Of a stretch of DNA of 64,000 bases, positions 42,024 through 50,893 are shown in pieces. The translations under genes were made by a program, and so were the position numbers. Numbering within the stretch: the stretch's first letter is position 1; each line of letters starts with the position of its first letter. Source of the DNA: Yeosuana sp043876835 (GTDB lineage Bacteria > Bacteroidota > Bacteroidia > Flavobacteriales > Flavobacteriaceae); NCBI RefSeq assembly GCF_043876835.1, contig NZ_JBAWJZ010000002.1:496001-560000 (forward strand), given 5' to 3'. Under the pieces are notes generated by a model. The model did no database searches, was not told the origin of the DNA, and saw only the letters and a list, made by a program, of their open reading frames with translations.

Positions 42024-44243
42024 TTAAACTCTATTCACTTTATCAATACCATTAATTTTTTTAAGTTTTTCTATTAGTTTTTTAACAAGTGTATTATTTT
42101 TAACAATAACGTTAATTTTTCCCGTAAATAAGCCGTCATCACTATCAAAACTTAAACTTTTCATGTTCACATGCATGTTTGATGAAATTTCTTTAGTAAT
42201 ATCATTCACTAAGCCAATATGATCAATTCCTGAAACTCTAATTTGAACCAAAAATTCTTGTTGTGTTGAATCTATCCATTTGGCAGACATGATTCTATAA
42301 GAATAGTTTGATTGCAAACTTACAGCATTTGGACAGTTTTTTTTGTGAACTTTTATGCCTTCGGTAACTGTTAAAAATCCAAAAACTTCATCACCTGGAA
42401 TCGGGTTGCAACAATTGGATAATTTATAATCAAGCTTTTCTTCTTCTTTGCCAAAAACAAGAGAATCATAATTTGCTGTAATCTCTTCTTTTTCTAAGTC
42501 TTCTTTTTTAATATTTGCCTTTCTGGTAATTTTATTTTTAATAAAACTCATTAAGGCATTACTTCGTGAAGAAGCATAGTCTTTAAGCATAGCATTGTCT
42601 ATAGTTCCAATACCAACTCTATAAAATAAGTCTAAACTGGTTTTAAGTTTGAAATAATTAACAAGTTCATTGATGCTCCCTTCGTTTAAAGTAACTTTTA
42701 GTTGCTTTAATTTTCTTCTAAGAACCTCTTTGCCTTCTTCACCAATCTTTTTCCTATCTTCTTTTAAGGCAGATTTTATTTTACTTCTAGCCCTTGCAGT
42801 GGTTGCGTAATCCAACCAGTTGGCATTGGGTTTGGCACTTTCAGATGTTAAAATATCAACTTGGTCGCCACTTTGTAACTCATGACTTAAAGGAACCAGT
42901 TTGCCATTAACTTTTGCTCCACGGGTTTTCATGCCAACTTCTGAGTGGATATTAAATGCAAAATCTAAGGCTGTTGCACCTTTTGGTAATGATTTTAACT
43001 CACCTTTGGGAGTAAACACAAAAATTTCTTTTGAATAAAGATTGAGTTTAAATTGCTCAACAAAATCTACAGCATTTACTTCTGGGTTTTCAAGAGCTTC
43101 TTGTAAACGGTTAATCCAACTTTCCAGATTATCTTCTTTTTCAGAATCTTGTTTGTATTTATAGTGTGCTGCATATCCTTTTTCTGCGATTTCGTTCATT
43201 CTTTCACTTCTAATCTGCACTTCAACCCATCTGCCTTTTGGGCCCATTACCGTAATATGCAGTGCTTCGTATCCTGTTGATTTAGGTGAAGAAATCCAAT
43301 CACGAAGTCGTATTGGATTTGGTCTAAAGTGGTCGGTTACAATGGAATATATTTTCCAAGCTAAGAATTTTTCGTTCTCTGCATCACTTTTATAAATAAT
43401 TCTAATGGCAAATTTATCGTATACTTCATCAAACGAAACGCCTTGTTTCATCATTTTTCGCCTGATTGAAAAAATGGATTTTGGTCTTCCCTTTATAGTA
43501 TATTCAAGATTTTCTTTATCTAACGAAACTTTTATAACATGACTAAACTCTTTTATGTATAAATCTTGTTCTTCTTTACTTTCTTTTATCTTGTTAAGAA
43601 TGTCGTTATAAACATCTGGTTCAAGATATTTCATTCCTAAATCTTCAAGCTCTGTTTTTATGTTGTATAACCCAATTCTATGAGCTAAAGGTGCATAAAT
43701 ATAAAGTGTTTCAGAGGCTATTTTAATTTGCTTGTCTGGACGCATGGCATCCATAGTTTGCATATTGTGCAATCTGTCAGCAATTTTAATGATGATTACG
43801 CGAACATCATCATTTAGAGTAAGAAGCATTTTCCTGAAATTCTCTGCTTGCAAAGACACATCCATATCTTTTTCCTTGCTCAAAGATGAAATCTTAGTTA
43901 AACCGTCAACAATTTTAGCTACGGTTTTTCCAAAAAGGCGTTCTATATCTGCAATGTTGTAATCGTCACAATCTTCAACAACATCATGAAGTAATGCAGC
44001 AGCAATAGAAGTGGCATCTAAACCAATTTCTTGAGCAACTATTTTTGCAACGGCAAGTGGATGAAATATATAAGCCTCACCAGAACGTCTTCGTTGGTCT
44101 TTGTGTCCATCTAAAGCTACGTCAAAAGCGCTCCTAATAAGTTTTTTATCATCACCAGAAAGTGTTCTGTAACTAACTTTTAATAACTCTTTGTAGGCTT
44201 TAGCAATGGCTGCATTTTCTTGTTCTATTTCGGCATCTGTCAT
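42024..44243 (-). CDS. Bifunctional (p)ppGpp synthetase/hydrolase, RelA/SpoT family
   Basis: Controls the alarmone (p)ppGpp of the stringent response. The 739-residue protein has all long-RSH domains: an HD hydrolase domain (about 45-200) with Y-I-F-H-P and the intact L-H-D-V-V-E-D metal motif; a synthetase domain (about 225-370) with KGRPKSIFSI, SPKSTGYEALH and VEVQIRS; a TGS domain (about 395-460, FVFTPKGELKSLPKGATALDF in pieces); a zinc-finger-like region with Cys-Cys (L-S-N-C-C-N-P-I-P-G-D) and an ACT domain at the end. Both catalytic halves look intact. First gene of the relA-fur-purA unit; a -7-like element TATTTTTA stands about ten bases before its start. Confidence 0.95.
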   Translation of the reverse strand: MTDAEIEQENAAIAKAYKELLKVSYRTLSGDDKKLIRSAFDVALDGHKDQRRRSGEAYIFHPLAVAKIVAQEIGLDATSIAAALLHDVVEDCDDYNIADIERLFGKTVAKIVDGLTKISSLSKEKDMDVSLQAENFRKMLLTLNDDVRVIIIKIADRLHNMQTMDAMRPDKQIKIASETLYIYAPLAHRIGLYNIKTELEDLGMKYLEPDVYNDILNKIKESKEEQDLYIKEFSHVIKVSLDKENLEYTIKGRPKSIFSIRRKMMKQGVSFDEVYDKFAIRIIYKSDAENEKFLAWKIYSIVTDHFRPNPIRLRDWISSPKSTGYEALHITVMGPKGRWVEVQIRSERMNEIAEKGYAAHYKYKQDSEKEDNLESWINRLQEALENPEVNAVDFVEQFKLNLYSKEIFVFTPKGELKSLPKGATALDFAFNIHSEVGMKTRGAKVNGKLVPLSHELQSGDQVDILTSESAKPNANWLDYATTARARSKIKSALKEDRKKIGEEGKEVLRRKLKQLKVTLNEGSINELVNYFKLKTSLDLFYRVGIGTIDNAMLKDYASSRSNALMSFIKNKITRKANIKKEDLEKEEITANYDSLVFGKEEEKLDYKLSNCCNPIPGDEVFGFLTVTEGIKVHKKNCPNAVSLQSNYSYRIMSAKWIDSTQQEFLVQIRVSGIDHIGLVNDITKEISSNMHVNMKSLSFDSDDGLFTGKINVIVKNNTLVKKLIEKLKKINGIDKVNRV

Positions 44244-44314
44244 GAACTAAAAATAGTATAAAGAATATTAACAAGCAATAACTTTGTTGTTTTTAATCTA
44301 ATAAAAATAAAGGT

Positions 44315-44887
44315 TTATGAATTCAAATAAGCAATTAATAATTGAACGGCTTTCCCTCTGTGACTAATAGAGTTTTTTATAGAGATATCCATTTCAGCAA
44401 AAGTTTCATTATATCCTTTTGGTTGAAAAATCGGGTCATAACCAAAACCATTTTCTCCTCGTTTTGAGATAATGATTTCACCTTTGCAAATTCCCATAAA
44501 TGTATGTAGTTTATTGTTTGAGTTTAAGGCTATAACCGTTTTAAATTGGGCAGTTCTATTGATACTGTTTTTTAGAGCATTGAGTAATTTGTTCATATTA
44601 TCATTAGAATTACGTTGATCTCCAGCGTATCTGGCCGAAAAAACTCCAGGTTCGCCGTTTAAAGTATCAACTTCAAGACCAGTATCGTCTGCGAAACAAT
44701 CAAATCCATATTTTTCTTTTATATAATTTGCTTTTTGAATGGCATTGCCTTCAATGGTATTTCCTGTTTCAGGTATATCTTCAAAACAACCAATATCTTC
44801 AAGACTTAATAGTTTAATGTCCTTTGGAATTAACTCTTGAACTTCTTTAATTTTATTAAGATTATTGGTCGCGAAAACAAGTTTCAT
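44315..44887 (-). CDS. rdgB: dITP/XTP pyrophosphatase RdgB (HAM1)
   Basis: Hydrolyses non-canonical purine NTPs such as ITP and XTP, keeping them out of DNA. The 190-residue protein shows F-A-T-N-N-x-N-K, CFADDTGLEVDTLNGEPGVFSARY in pieces, GENGFGYDPIF and SHRGKA. I use the ATG at 44887, which begins with the family's first strand M-K-L-V-F-A-T-N; a reading 27 codons longer adds a hydrophobic leader not found in RdgB. It is divergent from the M1 peptidase gene; the 126-base gap holds a 15-bp palindrome. Confidence 0.94.
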   Translation of the reverse strand: MKLVFATNNLNKIKEVQELIPKDIKLLSLEDIGCFEDIPETGNTIEGNAIQKANYIKEKYGFDCFADDTGLEVDTLNGEPGVFSARYAGDQRNSNDNMNKLLNALKNSINRTAQFKTVIALNSNNKLHTFMGICKGEIIISKRGENGFGYDPIFQPKGYNETFAEMDISIKNSISHRGKAVQLLIAYLNS

Positions 44888-44974
44888 ATGTTTTTTTATT
44901 ATTAAAGTTTTAAACAAAACTATAATTAAAATTGACACACAAAATTTTAACAATAAAAATCTATCCAAAATTTA

Positions 44975-44989
44975 TATCTTGTCAAGATA
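44975..44989. promoter_or_regulatory. Perfect 15-bp palindrome between rdgB and the M1 peptidase gene
   Basis: TATCTTG, a central T, then CAAGATA. Its right end is 24 bases before the peptidase start codon, where a promoter would lie, so it could be an operator. No consensus -7 element is clear nearby. Confidence 0.45.
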
Positions 44990-45013
44990 AAATCCACTAA
45001 AAAATACTTAAAA

Positions 45014-47236
45014 ATGAGATTAATTATATCCTTTGGTTTTGTTGTTTTTTTAACTCTTAATTTATATTCTCAAAATCAACCATGGCAAGGAAAATTTGAA
45101 CCAATTGATAGAATGGTTGATCAACCAAACTCGTTTAGAGCTGCTAGTGGTGCGCCAGGTAAAGACTATTGGCAACAACGTGCCGATTATAAAATTAAAG
45201 TGCTTTTAGACGAAGCTAATAATACCATTTCAGGTGAAGAAAATATTACCTATTTTAATAATTCGCCAGACGATTTAACATATTTATGGATTCAGTTAGA
45301 GCAAAATGTCAATAAAAAAGGCAGTGAAGATTTTGGGTCATTAAATAATATGGCTGACGGAATGAATACCAGACAAATGCAATTCCTTACCAGAGCTATC
45401 GATTTTCCTGCAGGTTATAGTATCAAATACATAAAAGATTCTAATGGAAACGCTATTAAATCATTAGTGAATAATACCATGATGAAAGTGCTTCTTAATG
45501 AACCATTAAAATCAGGTGCTTCTTTAAGCTTTTCTGTTGGTTGGTCTTATCCTATTACAGATAGAAGTATGTTTTTGCTGTCAAGAGAAGGTTATGAATA
45601 CTTTCCAGAAGATAATAATACAGTGTATTTAATAGCGCATTGGTTTCCTAGAATGGCAGTTTATAATGATACAGAGGGATGGCAAAATCAACAATTTGAA
45701 AGATTGGGTGAATTTGCTTTAGAGTTTGGTAATTATGAAGTTGAAATTACAGTTCCTGAAGATCATTTAGTGGCATCAACCGGAGAATTGCAAAATCCTT
45801 CTGATGTTTTAACAAAAACCCAGATTCAAAGACTGGAAACAGCAAGAAAATCTTTTGATAAACCCGTTTTAATTGTAACACAAGATGAAGCGATAGCCAA
45901 CGAAAAAGAGAAATCAACCAAATTAAAAACATGGAAGTTTAAAGCTAATAATGTTAGGGATTTTTCATTTGCATCCTCTCGTAAATTTATGTGGGATGCT
46001 CAGGCTGTGAAGTTTTCAGATCATACATCTATGGCCATGTCTTTTTATCCAAAAGAAGGCTTACCGGTTTGGCAGGAAGAATCAACCAAAGCGGTAGTTA
46101 ATGCGTTACAGGTTTATTCAGAGTCTATTTTTGAATATCCTTATCCGGTAGTAATTTCTGTAAACACGTCAAATATTGGTATGGAATTCCCAATGATTAG
46201 TTTTAATGGTGGTCGTCCTGTGAATGGAAAGATAAGCGATGGCGCAAAAGCTGGTATGATTGGAACCATTGTCCATGAAGTAGGACATAACTGGTTTCCT
46301 ATGATTATAAGTTCTGATGAGCGCAAATGGATGTGGATGGACGAAGGTTTGAATACGTTTATTCACCAAAGAACTATTGCAGAACGTTATCCAGAATTTA
46401 ATTATACAACACCAAAAAGCATTGTTCCTTTTATGAGTGGAGATAAAAGTATTATGCGCCCAATTATGACAACTTCCGACAATGAATTGTTAAGTCAATT
46501 TGGGAATAATTTCTATATGAAACCAACTGTAGGTTTGCAAATTTTAAGAAATTCGGTTATGGGCAAAGAGCTTTTTGATCAGGCTTTTAAAGAATATTGT
46601 AACCGTTGGAAATATAAACACCCAAACCCAGGAGATTTATTCAGAACCCTAGAAGATGCCAGTGCGGTTGATTTAGATTGGTTTTATAGAGGATGGTTTT
46701 TTACAACTGATAATGTAGATATGGAATTATCAGACGTAAAATGGTTTAAAGTTTATGAAGAAAATTTGAATATTGAAGACCAAAGCAAGAAAGTAAAAAT
46801 GAAAATTGAAGGTGAAAATTCAGGTGGAAAAGCCAAAGATTTTTCAAATGGTCCAGAAGTTATAACAATGGATGCTACACCAGACAAAGCTTATGGACAA
46901 TTTCTCTCAAGACTTGATGAAAATGAAGTTCGTAAACAAGTTTCTGGAAAAAATATTTATGAAGTAACTATAAAAAATATTGGTGGGTTGGTGATGCCAG
47001 TAACCATTGAATGGATTTTTAAAGATGGTAGTTCTGAAATTGATAAATTGCCTGCTGAAATCTGGAGACTTAATGAATATGAAATAAAGAAAACCTTTGT
47101 TAAAGATAAAGAAGTTACTCAAGTAAATTTAGATCCTAATTTTGAGTTAGCTGATACTGATACTAGTAACAATACGTTTCCAAAACAAGAACAAGAGTCT
47201 GATTTTGATCAATTTAAGAATAAGAAAAAGAATTAA
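45014..47236 (+). CDS. M1-family zinc aminopeptidase
   Basis: A 740-residue exported metallopeptidase. A signal peptide ends near residue 20 (L-Y-S-Q). An N-terminal beta-saddle domain precedes the gluzincin catalytic domain with HEVGH at 421-425 (zinc ligands and catalytic Glu) and the third ligand Glu about 19 residues later in W-M-D-E-G-L-N. The usual exopeptidase G-x-M-E-N motif reads G-M-E-F-P here (I-G-M-E-F), so strict N-terminal specificity is uncertain. The C-terminal 150 residues form a beta-rich domain with a charged, lysine-rich tail and no T9SS sorting domain, so the protein is probably periplasmic. It stands alone. Confidence 0.92.
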   Translation: MRLIISFGFVVFLTLNLYSQNQPWQGKFEPIDRMVDQPNSFRAASGAPGKDYWQQRADYKIKVLLDEANNTISGEENITYFNNSPDDLTYLWIQLEQNVNKKGSEDFGSLNNMADGMNTRQMQFLTRAIDFPAGYSIKYIKDSNGNAIKSLVNNTMMKVLLNEPLKSGASLSFSVGWSYPITDRSMFLLSREGYEYFPEDNNTVYLIAHWFPRMAVYNDTEGWQNQQFERLGEFALEFGNYEVEITVPEDHLVASTGELQNPSDVLTKTQIQRLETARKSFDKPVLIVTQDEAIANEKEKSTKLKTWKFKANNVRDFSFASSRKFMWDAQAVKFSDHTSMAMSFYPKEGLPVWQEESTKAVVNALQVYSESIFEYPYPVVISVNTSNIGMEFPMISFNGGRPVNGKISDGAKAGMIGTIVHEVGHNWFPMIISSDERKWMWMDEGLNTFIHQRTIAERYPEFNYTTPKSIVPFMSGDKSIMRPIMTTSDNELLSQFGNNFYMKPTVGLQILRNSVMGKELFDQAFKEYCNRWKYKHPNPGDLFRTLEDASAVDLDWFYRGWFFTTDNVDMELSDVKWFKVYEENLNIEDQSKKVKMKIEGENSGGKAKDFSNGPEVITMDATPDKAYGQFLSRLDENEVRKQVSGKNIYEVTIKNIGGLVMPVTIEWIFKDGSSEIDKLPAEIWRLNEYEIKKTFVKDKEVTQVNLDPNFELADTDTSNNTFPKQEQESDFDQFKNKKKN

Positions 47237-47466
47237 ACATGCAATTTTTTAATTCGCCATTGAAAGTCTTTTTATGTTGAATAAGACAAGTAAAACATCT
47301 GATAAACCTATAATTTATTGAAAATAAACACCTTAATTTTCAAGAATAAGTCTTTAAGCTAAAAAAAATCAATAAAAACAAGCAATTAATGTTAACTATT
47401 TGAGTAAATCATTATATTTATAATGTAGTATAATTCATAATAATGATAAACTTAATATTTTACTCA

Positions 47467-48930
47467 ATGAAAAAGTCTGCTGTTTTTCCGTTTCTTTTTG
47501 CTCTTTTTGTACTACCTGTTTTTGCTCAAAACGATGTTGCTTTGCTTGCTGAGGATTGTTTATATCTTGGTAAGAAAGTGTTTTTAGAACCTGGTAATTA
47601 TAATTTCAATCAACTGGGTATTCAAAATGATAAATTGTCTTCTTTCCATATTCCTGATGGTATGGCATTGCAAATTTTTGATGAAGCGAATTTTAGGGGG
47701 CATAGTGAAACTTTTTATTCTTCAGTTTTATGCCTTTCCTCAACAAGATGGAATGATAAAGCTTCATCAATAAGGATTTTTTGGGTGCATGACCCAGACA
47801 AGCCTGGAAGTGATGTTGGTAATAACCTTCCTCCACAGGGGAATAAAGTGATTTTTTACAGAGACCATAAGTACACAGGTATGGCAAAAGAAGTAAGTGT
47901 TGGTGATTTTAACATGAATACGTTAGGATTTCTTACAGATAATATTTCTTCTATATATATTCCAAATGGTAGCTCTGTTAATGTGAGAGATAAAAACGGT
48001 AGAACCCAAATTTTTACAAACAGTATATCTAGTCTATCATCATACGGATGGGACAACAGGATAAATTCAGGTTCAATCACTTATAGCAGTGGAGGCGATA
48101 ATTTACCCCCACAAGGGAATAAAATCATATTTTATAAAGACGCAAAATATAGTGGAATGTCTAAGGATTTTGCCTTTGGAAATTTTAACACGACTAGTCT
48201 AGGTTTTTTATCGGGTAATATTACTTCAATTTATATTCCTTCTAAATATTCGGTAAAAGTTTATGATAAATATAATAACACACGAACATTTAGTTCTAGT
48301 ATCTCTGATTTATCACAAATTGGGTGGAACGATAAAATAGTTAGTGGAGTGATAACAGGAGGCACTAGTGGAGGAACGCTTCCGCCGCAAGGAAACAAAG
48401 TAATTTTATATCATAATATAAAGTATTCTGGTACAGCAAAAGACTTTGATGGAGCATTTACTTCTAGCAGTTTAGGAAATCTATATGAAAATGTCTCATC
48501 TGTATATATACCGGCAGGGTGGACTTTACAAGTAAGGGACAAGTTTGGGCGTTTTCAGCATTTTACCACCAGCATTAGTAATCTTGGACAGTATGGATGG
48601 GATAATAAAATAACATCTGGAACTATTGTTAAAGGTAATAGTGGTGGGCAACAAGGTGGCAACCAAGGGGGTAATTGGGGATCTGTCACTCTTTATGCTG
48701 ATGCTAATTATAAAGGAAAGGCAACAGCTTGTAGAGAAGGAGTTACAAACAGCCTTGGGTTTGGAGCCAATATTTCATCAATCCAATTACCTGAAGGTTT
48801 TGCCATTACTGTTTATCAAGGCCCTAACCTAACAGGAAGTAGTACAACATTTACAAATTCTGTGGGCAATTTAGCGTCCTACTTTGGATGGAATGATAAG
48901 ATAAGTTCTGTTTATGTGTTTAGGCAATAA
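47467..48930 (+). CDS. Secreted protein of five beta-gamma-crystallin-like domains
   Basis: A 487-residue exported protein. After a signal peptide (residues 1-20, ends V-F-A-Q) come five similar domains of about 90 residues: roughly 21-115, 121-207, 213-298, 305-395 and 404-487. Each contains the microbial crystallin calcium motif [DN]-[DN]-x-x-[ST]-S at its end (N-D-K-A-S-S, D-N-R-I-N-S, N-D-K-I-V-S, D-N-K-I-T-S, N-D-K-I-S-S) and a related one in its first half (N-D-K-L-S-S, T-D-N-I-S-S and others). L-P-P-Q-G-N-K opens domains 2-4. No sorting domain follows. I use the ATG at 47467 because it starts the signal peptide. Likely an envelope or extracellular calcium-binding protein. Confidence 0.82.
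   Translation: MKKSAVFPFLFALFVLPVFAQNDVALLAEDCLYLGKKVFLEPGNYNFNQLGIQNDKLSSFHIPDGMALQIFDEANFRGHSETFYSSVLCLSSTRWNDKASSIRIFWVHDPDKPGSDVGNNLPPQGNKVIFYRDHKYTGMAKEVSVGDFNMNTLGFLTDNISSIYIPNGSSVNVRDKNGRTQIFTNSISSLSSYGWDNRINSGSITYSSGGDNLPPQGNKIIFYKDAKYSGMSKDFAFGNFNTTSLGFLSGNITSIYIPSKYSVKVYDKYNNTRTFSSSISDLSQIGWNDKIVSGVITGGTSGGTLPPQGNKVILYHNIKYSGTAKDFDGAFTSSSLGNLYENVSSVYIPAGWTLQVRDKFGRFQHFTTSISNLGQYGWDNKITSGTIVKGNSGGQQGGNQGGNWGSVTLYADANYKGKATACREGVTNSLGFGANISSIQLPEGFAITVYQGPNLTGSSTTFTNSVGNLASYFGWNDKISSVYVFRQ
47827..48654 (+). repeat. Three tandem in-frame 276-base repeats
   Basis: The codons for L-P-P-Q-G-N-K begin at 47827, 48103 and 48379, exactly 276 bases (92 codons) apart, marking three consecutive domains of the crystallin-like protein. 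The units are diverged in sequence between these anchors, so the duplications are not recent. Confidence 0.8.
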
Positions 48931-48964
48931 AAAAACAAAAGAGTTTATGGAGTAGGTTTTAATT

Positions 48965-49006
48965 ATGAATGAACTTTGTTCAAAGTTGAAGTTACTGATT
49001 ATATGA
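48965..49006 (+). other. Possible 13-codon leader frame before the Pr6Pr gene
   Basis: ATG at 48965 opens 13 codons (M-N-E-L-C-S-K-L-K-L-L-I-I) whose TGA overlaps the ATG of the next gene as ATGA. Such an overlap can couple translation, but an open frame this short could easily arise by chance. Confidence 0.25.
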
Positions 49007-49623
49007 AAGAACCGTTTAATCGTGTTGGGTTTCTAATTGGTTGGGTTTCGGTAATCACCCAATTCATCTTAATGCTTCAAAACAGACAGGCTGATATTGT
49101 TGAAACCATTATTCGCTTTTTTAGTTTTTTCACCATTTTAACCAATACCCTGGTTGCTTTATACTTTACAGTCCACACTTTTAAGATAAAGAACAGGGTA
49201 TTGTTTCTCTTTTATAAAAAGGGAACGTTAACAGCTTTAACCGTATTTATCTTGGTTGTTGGCATAGTGTATCAAATTGTACTGCGACATGTTTGGGAGC
49301 CCAAGGGATTACAATTAATAATAGACGAAATGCTGCATACCATAAATCCAATATTTGTTTTGGTTTACTGGATTTTATTTGCATTGCGTGAAGATGTAAA
49401 TTTTCAAAACATAAAGGGTTGGTTGTGGTACCCGGTCATTTATTTTGCTTACATAATCACAAGAGGGTATTTTTCAGGATTTTATCCTTATCCATTTGTT
49501 AACATACCCGAGATAGGATATAAGCAATTATTTATTAATTTTATTTTAATATTTAGTTTTATCATACTCCTTTTGGCAATTTTAATAGCTTTCGGTCGTA
49601 AATTAAAACACAACATTATTTAA
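49003..49623 (+). CDS. Pr6Pr-family membrane protein
   Basis: A 206-residue integral membrane protein with six predicted helices. The N-terminal RVGFLIGWVSVITQF helix, the R-F-F-S-F-F-T-I-L-T-N motif of helix 2, HTINPIFVLVYW in helix 4 and the YFAYIITRGYFSGFYPYPFVN segment (in pieces) are typical of Pr6Pr, a family related to FAR-17a/AIG1 proteins of unknown bacterial function. I start at ATG 49003 rather than a TTG nine codons upstream. The META-domain gene follows after 15 bases, so it may lead an envelope-protein operon. Confidence 0.82.
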   Translation: MKEPFNRVGFLIGWVSVITQFILMLQNRQADIVETIIRFFSFFTILTNTLVALYFTVHTFKIKNRVLFLFYKKGTLTALTVFILVVGIVYQIVLRHVWEPKGLQLIIDEMLHTINPIFVLVYWILFALREDVNFQNIKGWLWYPVIYFAYIITRGYFSGFYPYPFVNIPEIGYKQLFINFILIFSFIILLLAILIAFGRKLKHNII

Positions 49624-49638
49624 CCTTAATATTTTATT

Positions 49639-50073
49639 ATGAAAAAAAACCTCTATTTATTCGTTTCAATGTTAACCTTATTATTTGTTTCTTGTGCATC
49701 AACTAATAATTCCAACAATAAAGCACTTTTTGGAAACACTTGGGAATTGGATTATCTTTCTGGACCTCGAATTGCTTTTGAAGGTCTGTTCCCAGACAAA
49801 AAACCAAAAATTACATTCAACAAAACAACCAACAAAGTAGAGGGTAACAATAGCTGTAATGGTTATTCCGCTGACTATACGTTGAACGGTGATGAAATTT
49901 CCTTTGGAGAACCTGGTCCAACAACAATGATGTTCTGCGGTGAAGGAGAAAAATTCTTTTTAAATACCATAAAAAAAATAAACAAGTACAAGATTGACAG
50001 CGATGGAAAATTAAATTTAATGATTGGAGATGTTCCAATGATGCGTTTTAAAAAAATAGCAGACAAGCAATAA
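49639..50073 (+). CDS. META-domain lipoprotein
   Basis: A 144-residue lipoprotein with lipobox F-V-S-C (Cys19). Residues about 30-140 form a META domain as in HslJ: W-E-L-D-Y opening, KITFNKTTNKVEGNNSCNGY with the conserved N-S-C-N-G turn, ISFGEPGPTTMMFC and a closing beta strand. META proteins are stress-linked or heat-inducible in other bacteria; their molecular role is not known. The stop codon overlaps the ATG of the next META gene (TAATG). Confidence 0.82.
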   Translation: MKKNLYLFVSMLTLLFVSCASTNNSNNKALFGNTWELDYLSGPRIAFEGLFPDKKPKITFNKTTNKVEGNNSCNGYSADYTLNGDEISFGEPGPTTMMFCGEGEKFFLNTIKKINKYKIDSDGKLNLMIGDVPMMRFKKIADKQ

Positions 50074-50876
50074 TGATGAAACCTGTAATTTATTTAAGCC
50101 TTTTTCTTTTTGTGTGTATTGGTTGCAAAAATGGAACTAACTATAATAAAACAATAGAAATTAATGCTAGTGCAGATACAGTTGTACAGTTACAGAACAT
50201 TGCAGAAATAAAAACTTCAGAAAGGCCACCATATTTTAAAGCTAGCGGGAATGAGCCATTTTGGGGGTTGGAAATATTTGATAACCTTATTGTTTTTAAA
50301 ACTATAGGAGATTCCATTAAAATGCCCCATGTTAAACCGGTTTTTGCGATGGACAGTAATGTGAAACTGTACAAACTTGTTACGGAATCTGCAGAACTTA
50401 ACATTCAAATTTCCCAGCAAGAATGCATTAATTCCATGTCGGGCAATAGCTCACCATATAAAGTTTCTATAAATTACAGAAAAACCATAGATCCAGATTT
50501 TAAAAATGTAGAAGGATGTGGCCATTATATATCCGATTACAGATTGCACGATATTTGGGTGCTGGAAGAACTAAATGGTAAAAAAATCACCAAGGAAGAT
50601 TTCAGTAAAGAATTTCCGTCAGTGGAGATAAACGCAACAACCAACAAGTTTTTTGGTTTTGCCGGCTGTAACCGGATGAATGGTACCTTGTTTTTTGAAA
50701 AGGACAGACTTCGTTTTACAAATATTGTTACCACAAAAATGATGTGCCAACCTAACAACAAAGAGCCTGAATTTTTAAAAGCCATGGAAAAAACCACTTC
50801 TTATAGTATTAAAAATAACAGGCTCGTATTATCAAATCCTTCAGGAGAAAAAACAATATTTAAAAAAATCGATTAA
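50073..50876 (+). CDS. Lipoprotein with GNEPFW domain and META domain
   Basis: A 267-residue lipoprotein (C-I-G-C, Cys18). Residues about 50-150 match the uncharacterised domain of COG3650-like proteins, with A-S-G-N-E-P-F-W-G near the start and paired cysteines (Q-E-C-I and E-G-C-G) later. Residues about 163-265 are a META domain: IWVLEELNGKKI, NKFFGFAGCNRMNGTLFF in pieces, and I-V-T-T-K-M-M-C. The two-domain order also occurs in Proteobacteria from memory. It starts within the stop codon of the previous META gene, so the two are made together. Function unknown; periplasmic or outer-membrane location likely. Confidence 0.8.
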   Translation: MMKPVIYLSLFLFVCIGCKNGTNYNKTIEINASADTVVQLQNIAEIKTSERPPYFKASGNEPFWGLEIFDNLIVFKTIGDSIKMPHVKPVFAMDSNVKLYKLVTESAELNIQISQQECINSMSGNSSPYKVSINYRKTIDPDFKNVEGCGHYISDYRLHDIWVLEELNGKKITKEDFSKEFPSVEINATTNKFFGFAGCNRMNGTLFFEKDRLRFTNIVTTKMMCQPNNKEPEFLKAMEKTTSYSIKNNRLVLSNPSGEKTIFKKID

Positions 50877-50893
50877 AACCATAAAACATAGTC

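Noticed and set aside
44888..44968. Hydrophobic 27-residue leader on RdgB that looks like a membrane anchor
   Set aside because: RdgB is a cytosolic enzyme and the family starts exactly at the later Met; the leader is AT-rich non-coding DNA read by chance.
47827..48654. CRISPR-like or mobile repeat array
   Set aside because: The 276-base periodicity is in-frame protein repeats; no short identical repeats with unique spacers exist in the window.
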